Source: Desertibaculum subflavum
Lineage (GTDB): Bacteria > Pseudomonadota > Alphaproteobacteria > Ferrovibrionales > Ferrovibrionaceae
Reading direction: 5' to 3'
Assembly: GCA_003576705.1 (NCBI GenBank)
Contig: QOZS01000012.1
Location: 1-64,000 of the forward strand
DNA: 64,000 nucleotides
Position numbers and translations under genes: made by a program. The notes under the pieces are model-generated. The model saw only the letters and a program-made list of their open reading frames with translations. It was not told the origin of the DNA and ran no database searches. Positions 25,425-34,899 of the stretch are shown here, in pieces (position 1 is the first letter of the stretch; each line of letters starts with the position of its first letter).

Positions 25425-26642
25425 CTAGAGGATCAGCGGCATCACCGTCACGCCCCAGAGGGCGAGGATGGCCGCCACCAGCAGGTCCAGGACGAAGCCG
25501 AGCAAGATCAGGCGGCCATAGCGGATGCCGCGCACCTCGCCCACGACCAGCGCATTTGCGGGCGTCGCCATCGGCGTCATGTAGCCGGCCGTGGAGGCGA
25601 CGCTGACCAGGATGAGGAAGGCGATCGGCGACAGGCCCAGCACCGGCGCGACCGCCTGGGCGACCGGGAAGAAGGTGAAGGCGACGACCGTATTGCTGGC
25701 GATCTCGGTGGTCAGGATGACGAGAAGCAGGATGACGAACAGGAGCAGGAAGCCGGACATGCCGGCCTCGCTCAGCGAAGCCGCGAGATCGGCCGCGTGC
25801 CGGTCGATGGCGAAGAACTTGACCAGGGCGAAGGAGGCGCCTGCGGTGACGCCGATCAGCAGGAAGCCGCGCCAGGGAAAGCCGGCCCGCATATCGGCGG
25901 CGCGGAGCAGCGGGCCGCCGTCGCTGCCGCCATTGCGAAACAGCCGCAGCATCAGCCAGGCGCCGAACAGCAGCGCGCCGACGACCATGGGCCATTCGGC
26001 GCGTTCCCCGAACAGGCCCTGCGCCACGCTGGCGGCGAGCCAGTAGCACAGGAACATCCCGGTCAGCCGCCAGACCGCCCGCGTGTTGGCCGAGGCGCCT
26101 TGGTCGCGCAGGACTTCGCTGTTCGGCGCCGCATGGGTCAGGGCACCCGCGAAGCCCACGCGCAGCAGCGCCCAGACGGCGAGCGCCAGCAGCAGCGACA
26201 TCGGCAACCCAAAGGCGAGCCAGGTGAGATAGGTCACCGCCTCCCGCCCCGGCACTGCGGCCCCCTGCAGGTAACCGACCAGGATGGCGTTCGAGGGACT
26301 GCCGACTAGCGACCCCTTGCCACCGACATTGGCCGCCCACATGCAGGCAGCGGCGAAGGCGGTGGTGACGCTGCGATGCGCCGCGCCGTCCAGGCGGAAG
26401 CCCTTGACCAGCCGGGCGATGAAGGGCGTCGCCGCCATCGCGGCGACGAAATTCGGGATCACCAGCGACAGCCCCGCTACCGCGAAGGTGTAGCCGAACA
26501 GCACGTGCCCGGCGGATGGCCCCGCCAGCCGCGCCAGCCGCGCGATGGCGAGCCGGCTGGCATCGGTCACCATCCAGGCGCGCGCCAGCAGCAGGGCCGT
26601 GGCGAACAGCACGGCGAGCGGAATCGAGCCTGCAATGTCCAT
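25425..26642 (-). CDS. DASS/SLC13-type anion transporter
   Basis: A 405-residue integral membrane protein with about ten hydrophobic segments. The two DASS substrate/sodium motifs are visible: GSPSNAILVGYL in the first half, and TTEIASNTVVAFTFFP followed by ATPANALVVGE in the second. Members import dicarboxylates, citrate or sulfate, usually with sodium. The substrate cannot be assigned. It diverges from the HIT gene; a TATACT at 26704-26709 in the gap may be a -10 box for that gene. Confidence 0.8.
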   Translation of the reverse strand: MDIAGSIPLAVLFATALLLARAWMVTDASRLAIARLARLAGPSAGHVLFGYTFAVAGLSLVIPNFVAAMAATPFIARLVKGFRLDGAAHRSVTTAFAAACMWAANVGGKGSLVGSPSNAILVGYLQGAAVPGREAVTYLTWLAFGLPMSLLLALAVWALLRVGFAGALTHAAPNSEVLRDQGASANTRAVWRLTGMFLCYWLAASVAQGLFGERAEWPMVVGALLFGAWLMLRLFRNGGSDGGPLLRAADMRAGFPWRGFLLIGVTAGASFALVKFFAIDRHAADLAASLSEAGMSGFLLLFVILLLVILTTEIASNTVVAFTFFPVAQAVAPVLGLSPIAFLILVSVASTAGYMTPMATPANALVVGEVRGIRYGRLILLGFVLDLLVAAILALWGVTVMPLIL

Positions 26643-26741
26643 GCTGATAGTGGGCGGGAAAGGCGTGAGCGATCGGGGGTGCGGCAGAGACCGGATGCCG
26701 TCTTATACTGCGCCGGGGAACGGGAACAGGGGGTAGGGGCC

Positions 26742-27155
26742 ATGACACCCACGGTGTTCACGCGCATCATCGCCGGCGAGATCCCGTGCGCGAAGGTGTA
26801 TGAGGACGAACTGACCTTCGCTTTCATGGATGCCGGCCAGGTCAATCCTGGCCATGTCATCGTCGCGACGCGGCAGCCGTTCGAAACCATCCTTGATCTG
26901 GACGATGCCGCCGCCGGCGCCTTGTTCCGGACCGCGGCACGCGTCGCCCGCGCCGTGCAGGCGGCGTTCAGCCCGGCCGGGATCACGGTGCTGCAGGCGA
27001 ACAAGCCGGCCGGATGGCAGACCGTGCCGCATGTGCATCTGCATGTGCTGCCGCGTCACGACGACGACGGGGTCACGCTCAACTGGCCGCGCCGGAACCC
27101 CCCGCTGGACGAATTGCGGGGGCTCGCCGCGCAGATCAAGGTCGAGGTGAGCTGA
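26742..27155 (+). CDS. HIT-family nucleotide hydrolase
   Basis: A 137-residue histidine-triad protein. The active-site motif is HVHLHVLPR near residue 100, and the start TVFTRIIAGEIPCAKVYEDE is typical of Hint/HinT-type proteins that hydrolyse adenosine phosphoramidates or AMP-linked compounds. ATG at 26742, preceded by an AGGGGGTAGGGG-rich stretch. It precedes the F420 cluster by 126 bases but is probably independent. Confidence 0.9.
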   Translation: MTPTVFTRIIAGEIPCAKVYEDELTFAFMDAGQVNPGHVIVATRQPFETILDLDDAAAGALFRTAARVARAVQAAFSPAGITVLQANKPAGWQTVPHVHLHVLPRHDDDGVTLNWPRRNPPLDELRGLAAQIKVEVS

Positions 27156-27281
27156 GCGCCGTGTCCCGCGCAGCCGAGGGATGTGCCGGCGACAACGGTC
27201 TGCGGGTGCATTAACCCTTTATCACAGCTAGACTTCCGCCACTTCGCGATAGTTCTTTCGTCAGCCGAGCGAGTTTCGTCC

Positions 27282-28241
27282 GTGGCCCGCGATCAGATCG
27301 TTGCACTTGCCGGCGGGGTCGGCGGCGCCAAGCTCGCGCTGGGCCTTGCCGCGATCCTCGGCGAGCGGCTGAGCATCGTGGTGAACACGGCCGATGATTT
27401 CGAGCATCTCGGCCTGCACGTCTCGCCCGATCTCGACACCGTCATGTACACCCTGGCCGGTCTGGCCAACCCGGAGACCGGCTGGGGCCGCGCCGGCGAG
27501 AGCTGGAATTTCATGGCGGCGCTGAGCCAGCTCGGCGGCGAGAGCTGGTTCAACCTGGGCGACCGCGATCTCGCCACCCATGTCGAGCGGACGCGCCGGC
27601 TGCGGGCCGGCGAGACCCTCGCCGCGGTCACCGCCGATCTCTGCCGCCGCCTGGGCATCGCATCGCAGGTGCTGCCGATGTCGAACGATGCGGTGCGCAC
27701 GGTGGTCGCCACCGCGGAAGAGGGCGAGCTCGATTTCCAGCACTGGTTCGTGCGACGGCGCTGCGAGCCCGCCGTCACGGTCATCCGCTTCGCCGGGATC
27801 GAAGGCGCCGCCGCCCTGCCCGAGGCGCTGGCCCTGCTGGCAGGCGAGGCCGTGCGCGGCCTGGTGATCTGCCCGTCCAACCCTTTCGTCAGCGTGGCGC
27901 CGATCCTGGCCGTGCCAGGCCTGAGGGCGTCGATCGAGCGGCTGCGCGTCCCGCGCGTCGCCGTCACGCCGATCGTCGGCGGCCAGGCGATCAAGGGCCC
28001 GGCGGCGAAGATGCTGGCCGAGCTCGGCCATCCGGTTTCCGCGGCAGGCGTGGCCGCCTGCTACCGGGGGCTGATCGACGGCTTCGTGCTCGACCAGGCC
28101 GACAGGAGCGCCAAGGGCGAGATCGAGGGGCTGGGCATGCGGGTCCTGGTCGCCGACACCATGATGCGGACCCATGCCGACAAGCGGCGGCTGGCCGGGG
28201 AGGTCCTTGATTTCGTGGACAAGCTGGCGGCGGCGGGGTGA
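27282..28241 (+). CDS. cofD: 2-phospho-L-lactate transferase CofD (F420 synthesis)
   Basis: A 319-residue transferase that joins the lactyl (or equivalent) phosphate unit to Fo, giving F420-0 or its dehydro form. Family motifs: the N-terminal VALAGGVGGAKLALGLA, NTADDFEHLGLHVSPDLDTV near residue 42, GDRDLATHVERTRRL near 95, and VICPSNPFVSVAPILAVPG near 200. The start is taken as GTG at 27282, immediately before the conserved glycine-rich segment. An open frame continues further upstream but is unlike the family. First gene of a five-gene F420 operon; cofC follows after 10 bases. Confidence 0.93.
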   Translation: MARDQIVALAGGVGGAKLALGLAAILGERLSIVVNTADDFEHLGLHVSPDLDTVMYTLAGLANPETGWGRAGESWNFMAALSQLGGESWFNLGDRDLATHVERTRRLRAGETLAAVTADLCRRLGIASQVLPMSNDAVRTVVATAEEGELDFQHWFVRRRCEPAVTVIRFAGIEGAAALPEALALLAGEAVRGLVICPSNPFVSVAPILAVPGLRASIERLRVPRVAVTPIVGGQAIKGPAAKMLAELGHPVSAAGVAACYRGLIDGFVLDQADRSAKGEIEGLGMRVLVADTMMRTHADKRRLAGEVLDFVDKLAAAG

Positions 28242-28251
28242 AATCGCCCCC

Positions 28252-28872
28252 ATGCTGATGGCCGTGATCCCCGCCAAGTCGCTCGACCGCGCCAAGCAAC
28301 GCCTGGCGCCGGCCGTGCCCGATGCGGCGCGACGCGACCTGGTGCGCCGCATGCTGGTGCAGGGCCTGCAGGCGCTGGCCGGCGCCGGCATCGCGGCGCG
28401 CGCGGTGGCGACGCGCGATCCGGCGCTCGCCGATCTCGCCCGGGCCCAGGGCGCCGCCGCCTTCGACCCCGGCATGGAAGGCGATCTCAATGCCGCCGCT
28501 GCCGGCATCGCGGCGCATGCCCGCCGGCAGGGCGCCACCTCGCTGCTGCTGCTGGCCGGCGATCTGCCCTGGCTCGGCGCGGACGACGTGGTCGCCCTGA
28601 TCGACGCGGCGGCGCATGCGCCGGTCGTCATCGCCGAGGCCAAGGACGGCGGCACCAACGCGCTGCTGCTGACGCCGCCGGACGCCATCCCCTTCGCCTT
28701 CGCCACGGCGGCGCCGAGTGCGGCACGCCATGCCGAGCTCGCCCGCAGCCTCGGCCTCACGCCAACCATTGTTCGCCGCATCGGCCTGGCCCGCGACATC
28801 GACCTGCCGGCCGATCTCGCCGCGCTGCGCGCCGAGCACGCGGCCTATCGGGACCTTGCCCTTGTCGCCTGA
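28252..28872 (+). CDS. cofC: 2-phospho-L-lactate guanylyltransferase CofC
   Basis: A 206-residue nucleotidyltransferase that activates the 3-carbon phosphate acid (2-phospholactate, phosphoenolpyruvate or 3-phosphoglycerate, depending on lineage) with GTP for CofD. It has the start AVIPAKSLDRAKQRLAP, the metal motif LLLLAGDLPWLGADDVV, and the C-terminal EAKDGGTNALLLTPPDAIPF. Substrate preference cannot be read by eye. It is not fused to CofE. It ends 11 bases inside the next gene. Confidence 0.92.
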   Translation: MLMAVIPAKSLDRAKQRLAPAVPDAARRDLVRRMLVQGLQALAGAGIAARAVATRDPALADLARAQGAAAFDPGMEGDLNAAAAGIAAHARRQGATSLLLLAGDLPWLGADDVVALIDAAAHAPVVIAEAKDGGTNALLLTPPDAIPFAFATAAPSAARHAELARSLGLTPTIVRRIGLARDIDLPADLAALRAEHAAYRDLALVA

Positions 28873-31351
28873 CCTGCACGAGCTTCTCGCCGCCGCGCGC
28901 GGCGGCCGGCTGCCGGACGATGCCGCCGCGCGGCGCCTCGCTCTGGCCGAAGACCTCGACGCGCTGATGCAGACGGCACAGGCGATCCGCGATGCCGCCT
29001 TCGGCGACGTCGTCACCTTCTCGAAGAAGGTGTTCATTCCGCTGACCCATCTCTGCCGCGACACCTGCGGCTATTGCACCTTCGCGCATCCGCCGCGGCG
29101 CGGCGAGGCGGCCTATCTGACGCCGGACCAGGTGCTGGCCATCGCCGGGGCCGGCCAGGCGGCCGGCTGCGCCGAGGCGCTGTTCACGCTCGGCGACAAG
29201 CCGGAGCTGAAATGGCGCAATGCCGCCGAGGCGCTGGCCGAGCTCGGCCATCCGACGACGCTGCATTACCTCGCCGCCATGGCGAAGCTGGTGGCGGACG
29301 AGACCGGCCTGCTGCCGCATCTCAATCCCGGCCTGATGAGCGCGACCGACCTCGCCATGCTGCGCCCCGTTGCCGCCTCCATGGGCATCATGCTGGAGAC
29401 CACGGCAGAGCGCCTCTCGGAGCGTGGCGGCCCGCATTTCGGCGCGCCGGACAAGCTGCCGGCCGCACGGCTGGCGACCATCGCCGCGGCCGGCGAGGCG
29501 CGCGTGCCGTTCACCAGCGGCATCCTGATCGGCATCGGCGAGACGCGGGCCGAGCGGATCGAGGCGCTGCTGGCGCTGCGCGACCTCAACCGCGCGCATG
29601 GTCATCTGCAGGAAGTCATCATCCAGAACTTCCGCGCCAAGCCGGACACGCGGATGGCGAACGCGCCGGAGCCGGATACCGACGACCTGCTCTGGACCAT
29701 CGCAATCGCCCGCATCGTGTTCGGCGGCAGCCTCACGGTGCAGGCGCCGCCCAACCTGCAGGAGCCGGGCTATGGCCGGCTGATCGATGCCGGCATCGAC
29801 GATTGGGGCGGCGTGTCGCCGGTGACGCCGGACCATGTGAACCCGGAGCGGCCCTGGCCGCATCTCGACGCCCTCGCGGCCGAGACGGCGAAGCATGGGA
29901 AAGTGCTGACCGAGCGCATGGCTGTGCACCGCGCCTATGCGCTGGATGCCGAACGCTGGGTCGATGCGTCGTTGCGCCCGCGCGTGCTGGCGATGAGCGA
30001 CGCCGACGGCCTGCGCCGGGTCGAGGCCTGGCGGCCCGGGCTCAACCTGCCGCTGCCCGCGGCCGATCTGGCCCTGTTGGCCGCGCCGGCTTCGCGGCGG
30101 AGCGACAGTCTAGCGCCGCTGCTCGACCGCGCCGCCGCCGGCAAGGAACTCGGCGAGGCGGAGATCGTGCAGCTCTTCGCCGCCCGCGGCCCGGCCTTCG
30201 CTGACGTGTGCCGCGCCGCCGACGCGGTGCGCCGCGAGGCGGCGGGCGACAGCGTCTCCTACGCCGTCGTGCGCAACATCAACTACACCAACATCTGCTA
30301 TTTCCGCTGCGGCTTCTGCGCCTTCTCCAAGGGCAAGCTGGCCGCCAACCTGCGCGGCGAGCCCTACGATCTCGGCATCGACGAGATCGCCCGCCGCGCC
30401 CGCGAGGCCTGGGAGCGCGGCGCCACCGAAGTCTGCATGCAGGGCGGCATCCACCCCGATTATACCGGCCGGCATTACCTCGACATCGCGCGCGCGGTGC
30501 GGCAGGCGGTGCCGGGCATGCATGTGCATGCCTTCTCGCCGCTGGAGATCTGGCACGGCGCCACGACGCTGAAGCTTTCCGTCGAGGACTATCTTATCGC
30601 GCTGAAGGAAGCCGGGCTCGGCAGCCTGCCCGGCACCGCGGCCGAGGTGCTGGACGACGAGGTGCGCGACATCCTCTGTCCCGACAAGGTGTCGACGCAG
30701 CAATGGCTCGACATCATGCGCGCCGCGCACAGGGCGGGCATCCGCTCCACCGCCACCATCATGTACGGCCATGTCGACCGGCCGGTGCACTGGGCGCGGC
30801 ACCTGCTGCGCCTGCGCCACCTGCAGATGGAGACGGGCGGCTTCACCGAGCTGGTGCCGCTGCCCTTCGTCGCCGGCGAGGCGCCGATCGCGCTGAAGGG
30901 CCGGTCGCGCATGGGGCCGAGCTTCCGCGAGGCGGTGCTGATGCATGCCGTCGGCCGGCTCGCGCTCAACCCGCTGTTCAAGAACGTGCAGACCTCGTGG
31001 GTGAAGATGGGCGCCGATGGCGCGCGCATCTGCCTCGAAGCCGGCGCCAACGACATGGGCGGCACCTTGATGAACGAGAGCATCACCCGCGCCGCCGGCG
31101 CCGAGCATGGCGAGGAGCTGCCGCCCGCCGCCATGGAGGCGCTGATCCGAGGGCTCGGCCGCGCGCCGCGCATCCGCACCACGCTCTACGGCGATGCCGG
31201 CAACGAACGCCGCGTCGCCGCCTTCGACGCTCAGCCGCTGATGCCGATCAAGCTCGAAGTCGCCGCCCGCTTCACCGGCGAGCTGACCGAGAGCGACAAG
31301 AAGCGCGCACTGCCCCGTCCTCGCACCCCGGTAACGCACGCAACGCCATGA
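28862..31351 (+). CDS. fbiC: Fused Fo synthase (CofG-CofH, FbiC-type)
   Basis: About 829 residues containing both halves of 7,8-didemethyl-8-hydroxy-5-deazariboflavin synthase. The CofG half (about 1-370) has the radical-SAM cluster CRDTCGYCTFAHPPRRGE near residue 62. The CofH half (about 400-829) has CYFRCGFCAFSKGKLAANLR near residue 480. It couples tyrosine with a ribityl-diaminouracil from riboflavin synthesis to make Fo. Fusion is the actinobacterial-type layout, whereas archaea and cyanobacteria keep two genes. No ATG or GTG is present near the conserved N-terminus, and the TTG at 28862, with GGGA upstream, overlaps the cofC stop. The stop overlaps the next gene (ATGA). Confidence 0.94.
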   Translation: MSPDLHELLAAARGGRLPDDAAARRLALAEDLDALMQTAQAIRDAAFGDVVTFSKKVFIPLTHLCRDTCGYCTFAHPPRRGEAAYLTPDQVLAIAGAGQAAGCAEALFTLGDKPELKWRNAAEALAELGHPTTLHYLAAMAKLVADETGLLPHLNPGLMSATDLAMLRPVAASMGIMLETTAERLSERGGPHFGAPDKLPAARLATIAAAGEARVPFTSGILIGIGETRAERIEALLALRDLNRAHGHLQEVIIQNFRAKPDTRMANAPEPDTDDLLWTIAIARIVFGGSLTVQAPPNLQEPGYGRLIDAGIDDWGGVSPVTPDHVNPERPWPHLDALAAETAKHGKVLTERMAVHRAYALDAERWVDASLRPRVLAMSDADGLRRVEAWRPGLNLPLPAADLALLAAPASRRSDSLAPLLDRAAAGKELGEAEIVQLFAARGPAFADVCRAADAVRREAAGDSVSYAVVRNINYTNICYFRCGFCAFSKGKLAANLRGEPYDLGIDEIARRAREAWERGATEVCMQGGIHPDYTGRHYLDIARAVRQAVPGMHVHAFSPLEIWHGATTLKLSVEDYLIALKEAGLGSLPGTAAEVLDDEVRDILCPDKVSTQQWLDIMRAAHRAGIRSTATIMYGHVDRPVHWARHLLRLRHLQMETGGFTELVPLPFVAGEAPIALKGRSRMGPSFREAVLMHAVGRLALNPLFKNVQTSWVKMGADGARICLEAGANDMGGTLMNESITRAAGAEHGEELPPAAMEALIRGLGRAPRIRTTLYGDAGNERRVAAFDAQPLMPIKLEVAARFTGELTESDKKRALPRPRTPVTHATP

Positions 31352-32010
31352 CCGATCCGAAACCCGTCATCGCCGTTCTCGGCGGCACCGGCCATGAAGG
31401 CGGCGGCCTCGCCCGCCGCTGGGCCCGCGCCGGCTATCCCGTCTTCCTCGGCTCCCGCGACGGCGCCAAGGCCGCCGCCAAGGCGGCCGAGCTGCCGGGT
31501 GGCAAAGCCCGCGGCGGCGACAATCTCGCCGCGGCGCAGGCGGGCGAGATCGTCGTGCTGACGGTGCCGTGGTCGGCGCAGCTTGCGACCTTGAAATCGG
31601 TCGCGCCGGCGCTGGAAGGCAAGATCCTGGTCGACGTGACGGTGCCGCTGGTGCCGCCCAAGGTGTCGCGCGTGCAGTTGCCGGCCGAAGACTCGGCCGT
31701 GGTCGCGGCGCAGAACCTGCTCGGCCCCGGCGTCAAGGTCGTGTCGGCCTTCCAGAACGTCTCCGCCCATGTGCTGCTCGACGACGACGCCACGGTCGAT
31801 TGCGACGTGCTGGTCTGCGGCGACGACGAGGCGGCGCGCGAGGCGGTCGTCCAGCTCGCCCGCGCCGGCGGCATGCGGGCCTATCAGGCCGGGCCGCTCG
31901 CCAATTCGGTGGCGGCCGAGGCGCTGACCTCGATCCTGATCTTCCTCAACCGCCGCTACAAGGTGCCGGGCTCCGGCATCCGGCTGACCGGGCTGCCCGA
32001 CAATTCCTGA
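31348..32010 (+). CDS. npdG: F420H2:NADP oxidoreductase (NpdG family)
   Basis: A 220-residue Rossmann protein. The N-terminal [20 protein letters not shown] binds NADP, followed by [15 protein letters not shown] and the family segments [17 protein letters not shown], then [17 protein letters not shown]. It exchanges hydride between F420 and NADP, so it would supply F420H2 in the cell. Its location between fbiC and cofE makes the F420 role firm. ATG at 31348 overlaps the fbiC stop. Confidence 0.92.
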   Translation: MTDPKPVIAVLGGTGHEGGGLARRWARAGYPVFLGSRDGAKAAAKAAELPGGKARGGDNLAAAQAGEIVVLTVPWSAQLATLKSVAPALEGKILVDVTVPLVPPKVSRVQLPAEDSAVVAAQNLLGPGVKVVSAFQNVSAHVLLDDDATVDCDVLVCGDDEAAREAVVQLARAGGMRAYQAGPLANSVAAEALTSILIFLNRRYKVPGSGIRLTGLPDNS

Positions 32011-32746
32011 CCGCGTCGAACTGATCGCCGTTCCCGGCCTGCCGCGCATCCGGCCGGGTGACGACCTCGCGGCGCTGATCGCGCCCGTGGGCCTGCGCGA
32101 TCACGACGTGGTCGTGCTGGCGCAAAAGATCGTCTCCAAGTCGGAAGGACGGCTCGTCTCGCTCGCCAGCGTGACGCCATCGCCGCGCGCGGTAGAGCTG
32201 GGCGCAACGGTGCTGAAGGACCCGCGCCTCGTCGAGCTAGTCCTGCGGGAATCGAAAGAGGTGCTGCGCGCGGTGCCGAACGTGCTGATCGTCGAGCACC
32301 GGCTCGGCTTCGTCATGGCCAATGCCGGCATCGACCATTCCAACGTGGATGGCGGCGAGGACGACGTGCTGCTGCTGCCGGCCGATCCGGACGGCTCCGC
32401 CCGCCGCCTGCGCGAGCGGTTCAAAGAGATTGCCGGCGTCGAGGTCGGAATCGTCATCAACGATTCCTGGGGCCGGGCCTGGCGCATGGGCACGACCGGC
32501 GCGGCGATCGGCGTCGCCGGCCTTCCCGCCCTGGTCGACATGCGCGGCCTGCCCGATCTCAACGGCCGCATCCTGCGGGTGACCGAGGTGGCCCATGCCG
32601 ACGAGATCGCCGCCGCCGCCTCGCTGCTGATGGGCCAGTCGAGCGAAGGACAACCGGTGGTGATCGTTCGCGGCTTCGGACCGCCGGCACGTGACGGCAA
32701 CGGCCAGGAATTGGTGCGGTCCCGAAAGATGGACCTGTTCCGCTAA
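32003..32746 (+). CDS. cofE: F420-0:gamma-glutamyl ligase CofE, atypical start
   Basis: Adds glutamates to F420-0. Conserved blocks: [20 protein letters not shown], then [40 protein letters not shown] and [21 protein letters not shown] [20 protein letters not shown]. The first block lies at 32015-32075, upstream of the first GTG in frame (32087). Between the in-frame stop at 31985-31987 and that GTG there is no ATG, GTG or TTG. An ATT at 32003 or CTG at 32021 would have to serve, unless the base calls are wrong. I placed the start at 32003, overlapping npdG by 8 bases. Only the CofE half is present; no fused C-terminal nitroreductase-like domain is seen. Confidence 0.85.
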   Translation: MPDRVELIAVPGLPRIRPGDDLAALIAPVGLRDHDVVVLAQKIVSKSEGRLVSLASVTPSPRAVELGATVLKDPRLVELVLRESKEVLRAVPNVLIVEHRLGFVMANAGIDHSNVDGGEDDVLLLPADPDGSARRLRERFKEIAGVEVGIVINDSWGRAWRMGTTGAAIGVAGLPALVDMRGLPDLNGRILRVTEVAHADEIAAAASLLMGQSSEGQPVVIVRGFGPPARDGNGQELVRSRKMDLFR

Positions 32747-32812
32747 GGCACGCCGATTTGGCATGATGGCTGCTTGCCTGCAGCCCGGATCTCGACGGAG
32801 CGCTTCTCACAC

Positions 32813-34897
32813 ATGAACAGTACGGCGGACAAGGCCCGGCTGGCGGTCGATATCGGCGGCACCTTCACCGATCTGGCGCTGGAGCTGGGACCCCAGCGGT
32901 TCAGCGCCAAGGTGCTGACGACCTCGCGCGCGCCGGAGGAAGGCGTGCTCACCGGCATCGACCTGGTGATGCGGCAGGCCGGGCTGAAGCCGGCCGATCT
33001 CGCCCTGATCATCCACGGCACCACGCTCGCCACCAACGCCATCATCGAACGCAAGGGCGCCAGGACCGCCCTGATCGTCACCGAGGGGTTCCGCGATTCG
33101 ATCGAGATGGCGTTCGAGAACCGGTTCGAGCAATACGACATCTTCATGGACAAGCCGCCGCCGCTGGTGCCGCGCGACCTGCGCTTCGGCGTGCGCGAGC
33201 GGCTGGACGGCCGCGGCAATGTGCTGATCCCGCTCGACGAGAGCGCGGTGACGGCGCTGGCGCCGAAGCTGAAGGCGGCCGGCATCGAGGCGGTCGCGGT
33301 CGGCTACATGCACGCCTATCTCGACGGCAAGCATGAGCGGCGCACGCGCGACATTCTGGCGAAGCACATGCCCGGCATCGCCATCACGCTGTCGAGCGAG
33401 GTGTCGCCGGAGATCCGCGAATACGAGCGCTGGTCGACCGCGGTCGCCAATGCCTATGTGCAGCCGGTGATGGACAGCTATCTCGGCCGGCTCGGCGAGC
33501 AGCTGAAGCAGCGCGGCTTCGCCTGCCCGCTGTTCCTGATCACCTCCGGCGGCGGCTTGACCACGCTCGACACCGCGCGGAAATTCCCGATCCGCCTGGT
33601 CGAGAGCGGCCCCGCCGGCGGCGCCATCCTGGCCGCCGGCCTGGCCCGGCAATGCGGCATCGACAAGGTGCTGTCCTTCGACATGGGCGGCACCACGGCG
33701 AAGATCTGTCTGATCGACGACGGCGAGCCGCAGCATTCCCGTACCTTCGAGGTGGCGCGGCAATACCGCTTCCTGAAGGGCTCCGGCCTGCCGCTGCGCA
33801 TCCCGGTGATCGAGATGGTGGAGATCGGCGCCGGCGGCGGGTCGATCGCCAGCGTCGACAGCATGGCGCGCATCCATGTCGGGCCGGAAAGCGCCGGTTC
33901 CGAGCCGGGGCCCGCCTGCTACGGCCGCGGCGGCGCGGAGCCGACGGTGACCGACGCCAATGTGGTGCTCGGCCGCCTCGACCCGGACTATTTCGCCGGC
34001 GGCAGCATCAAGCTCGCCGCCGACAAGGCGGTGGCGGCCGTAGCGAAGAGCGTCGGCGAGCCGCTCAAGCTCGATCGCCTGGAAGGCGCCTTCGGCATCA
34101 GCGAGATCGTCGAGGAGAACATGGCCAACGCCGCCCGCGTGCATGCGGTGGAGCGCGGCAAGGAGCTGCAGGACCGCACGCTGATCGCCTTCGGCGGCGG
34201 GGCGCCGATCCATGCGGCGCGGTTGGCCGAGAAGCTCGGCATCCGCCGGGTGCTGATCCCCTCCGGCGCCGGGGTCGGTTCCGCCGTCGGCTTCCTGATG
34301 GCGCCGGTCGCCTACGAGGTGGCGCGCAGCCGCTATGTCCAGCTCGATGAAAATTTCGACGCCGCCGCGGTCAACGCGCTGTTCGCCGAGATGCGGGCGG
34401 AGGCGGAAGCGGTCGTGCATGCCGGCGCCCCAGGCGCCGCGCTGGTCGAGACCCGCACCGCCGACATGCGCTATCGCGGCCAAGGCCACGAGATCACCGT
34501 CACCTTGCCGGCCGGTGCCTTCGATGCGCGCTCGCGGGAAGGACTGAACCGAGCCTTCGAGGCAGCCTACGCGGCGACCTTCGGCCGGGTGATCCCGGGG
34601 CTGCAGGCCGAGATCATGAACTGGACGCTCCGCCTCGCCGCCGCCCAGGCGCCGCTGCCGCCCTGCCCGCCGCAGCCGGCGGACCAGCCGGTCAAGCCGA
34701 CTGCCGCGCGCAGCCTGTTCGATCCGGGCGAGATGACGCTCGGCAATGTGCCGGTCTACCGCCGGCCGGATCTTGCGCCGGGCACCGCGCTCGCCGGGCC
34801 GGCCGTGATCGTCGAGGACGAGACCACCACCATCGTGCCCCGCAGCTTCACCGCGCGGATCAACCCGCTCGGCTGTATCATGCTGGAGAAGGAGTGA
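32813..34897 (+). CDS. Hydantoinase/oxoprolinase family protein, A subunit type
   Basis: A 694-residue HyuA-type protein. The N-terminal ASKHA nucleotide site is RLAVDIGGTFTDLALELG, followed by IIHGTTLATNAIIERKGA, the second phosphate motif LSFDMGGTTAKICLIDDG, and the C-terminal FGGGAPIHAARLAEKLGI. With the B subunit it would use ATP to open hydantoin- or 5-oxoproline-type rings. Related pairs also carboxylate ketones (acetone carboxylase-like). The exact substrate is not evident. ATG at 32813; hyuB follows with a 2-base gap. Confidence 0.88.
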   Translation: MNSTADKARLAVDIGGTFTDLALELGPQRFSAKVLTTSRAPEEGVLTGIDLVMRQAGLKPADLALIIHGTTLATNAIIERKGARTALIVTEGFRDSIEMAFENRFEQYDIFMDKPPPLVPRDLRFGVRERLDGRGNVLIPLDESAVTALAPKLKAAGIEAVAVGYMHAYLDGKHERRTRDILAKHMPGIAITLSSEVSPEIREYERWSTAVANAYVQPVMDSYLGRLGEQLKQRGFACPLFLITSGGGLTTLDTARKFPIRLVESGPAGGAILAAGLARQCGIDKVLSFDMGGTTAKICLIDDGEPQHSRTFEVARQYRFLKGSGLPLRIPVIEMVEIGAGGGSIASVDSMARIHVGPESAGSEPGPACYGRGGAEPTVTDANVVLGRLDPDYFAGGSIKLAADKAVAAVAKSVGEPLKLDRLEGAFGISEIVEENMANAARVHAVERGKELQDRTLIAFGGGAPIHAARLAEKLGIRRVLIPSGAGVGSAVGFLMAPVAYEVARSRYVQLDENFDAAAVNALFAEMRAEAEAVVHAGAPGAALVETRTADMRYRGQGHEITVTLPAGAFDARSREGLNRAFEAAYAATFGRVIPGLQAEIMNWTLRLAAAQAPLPPCPPQPADQPVKPTAARSLFDPGEMTLGNVPVYRRPDLAPGTALAGPAVIVEDETTTIVPRSFTARINPLGCIMLEKE

Positions 34898-34899
34898 GC

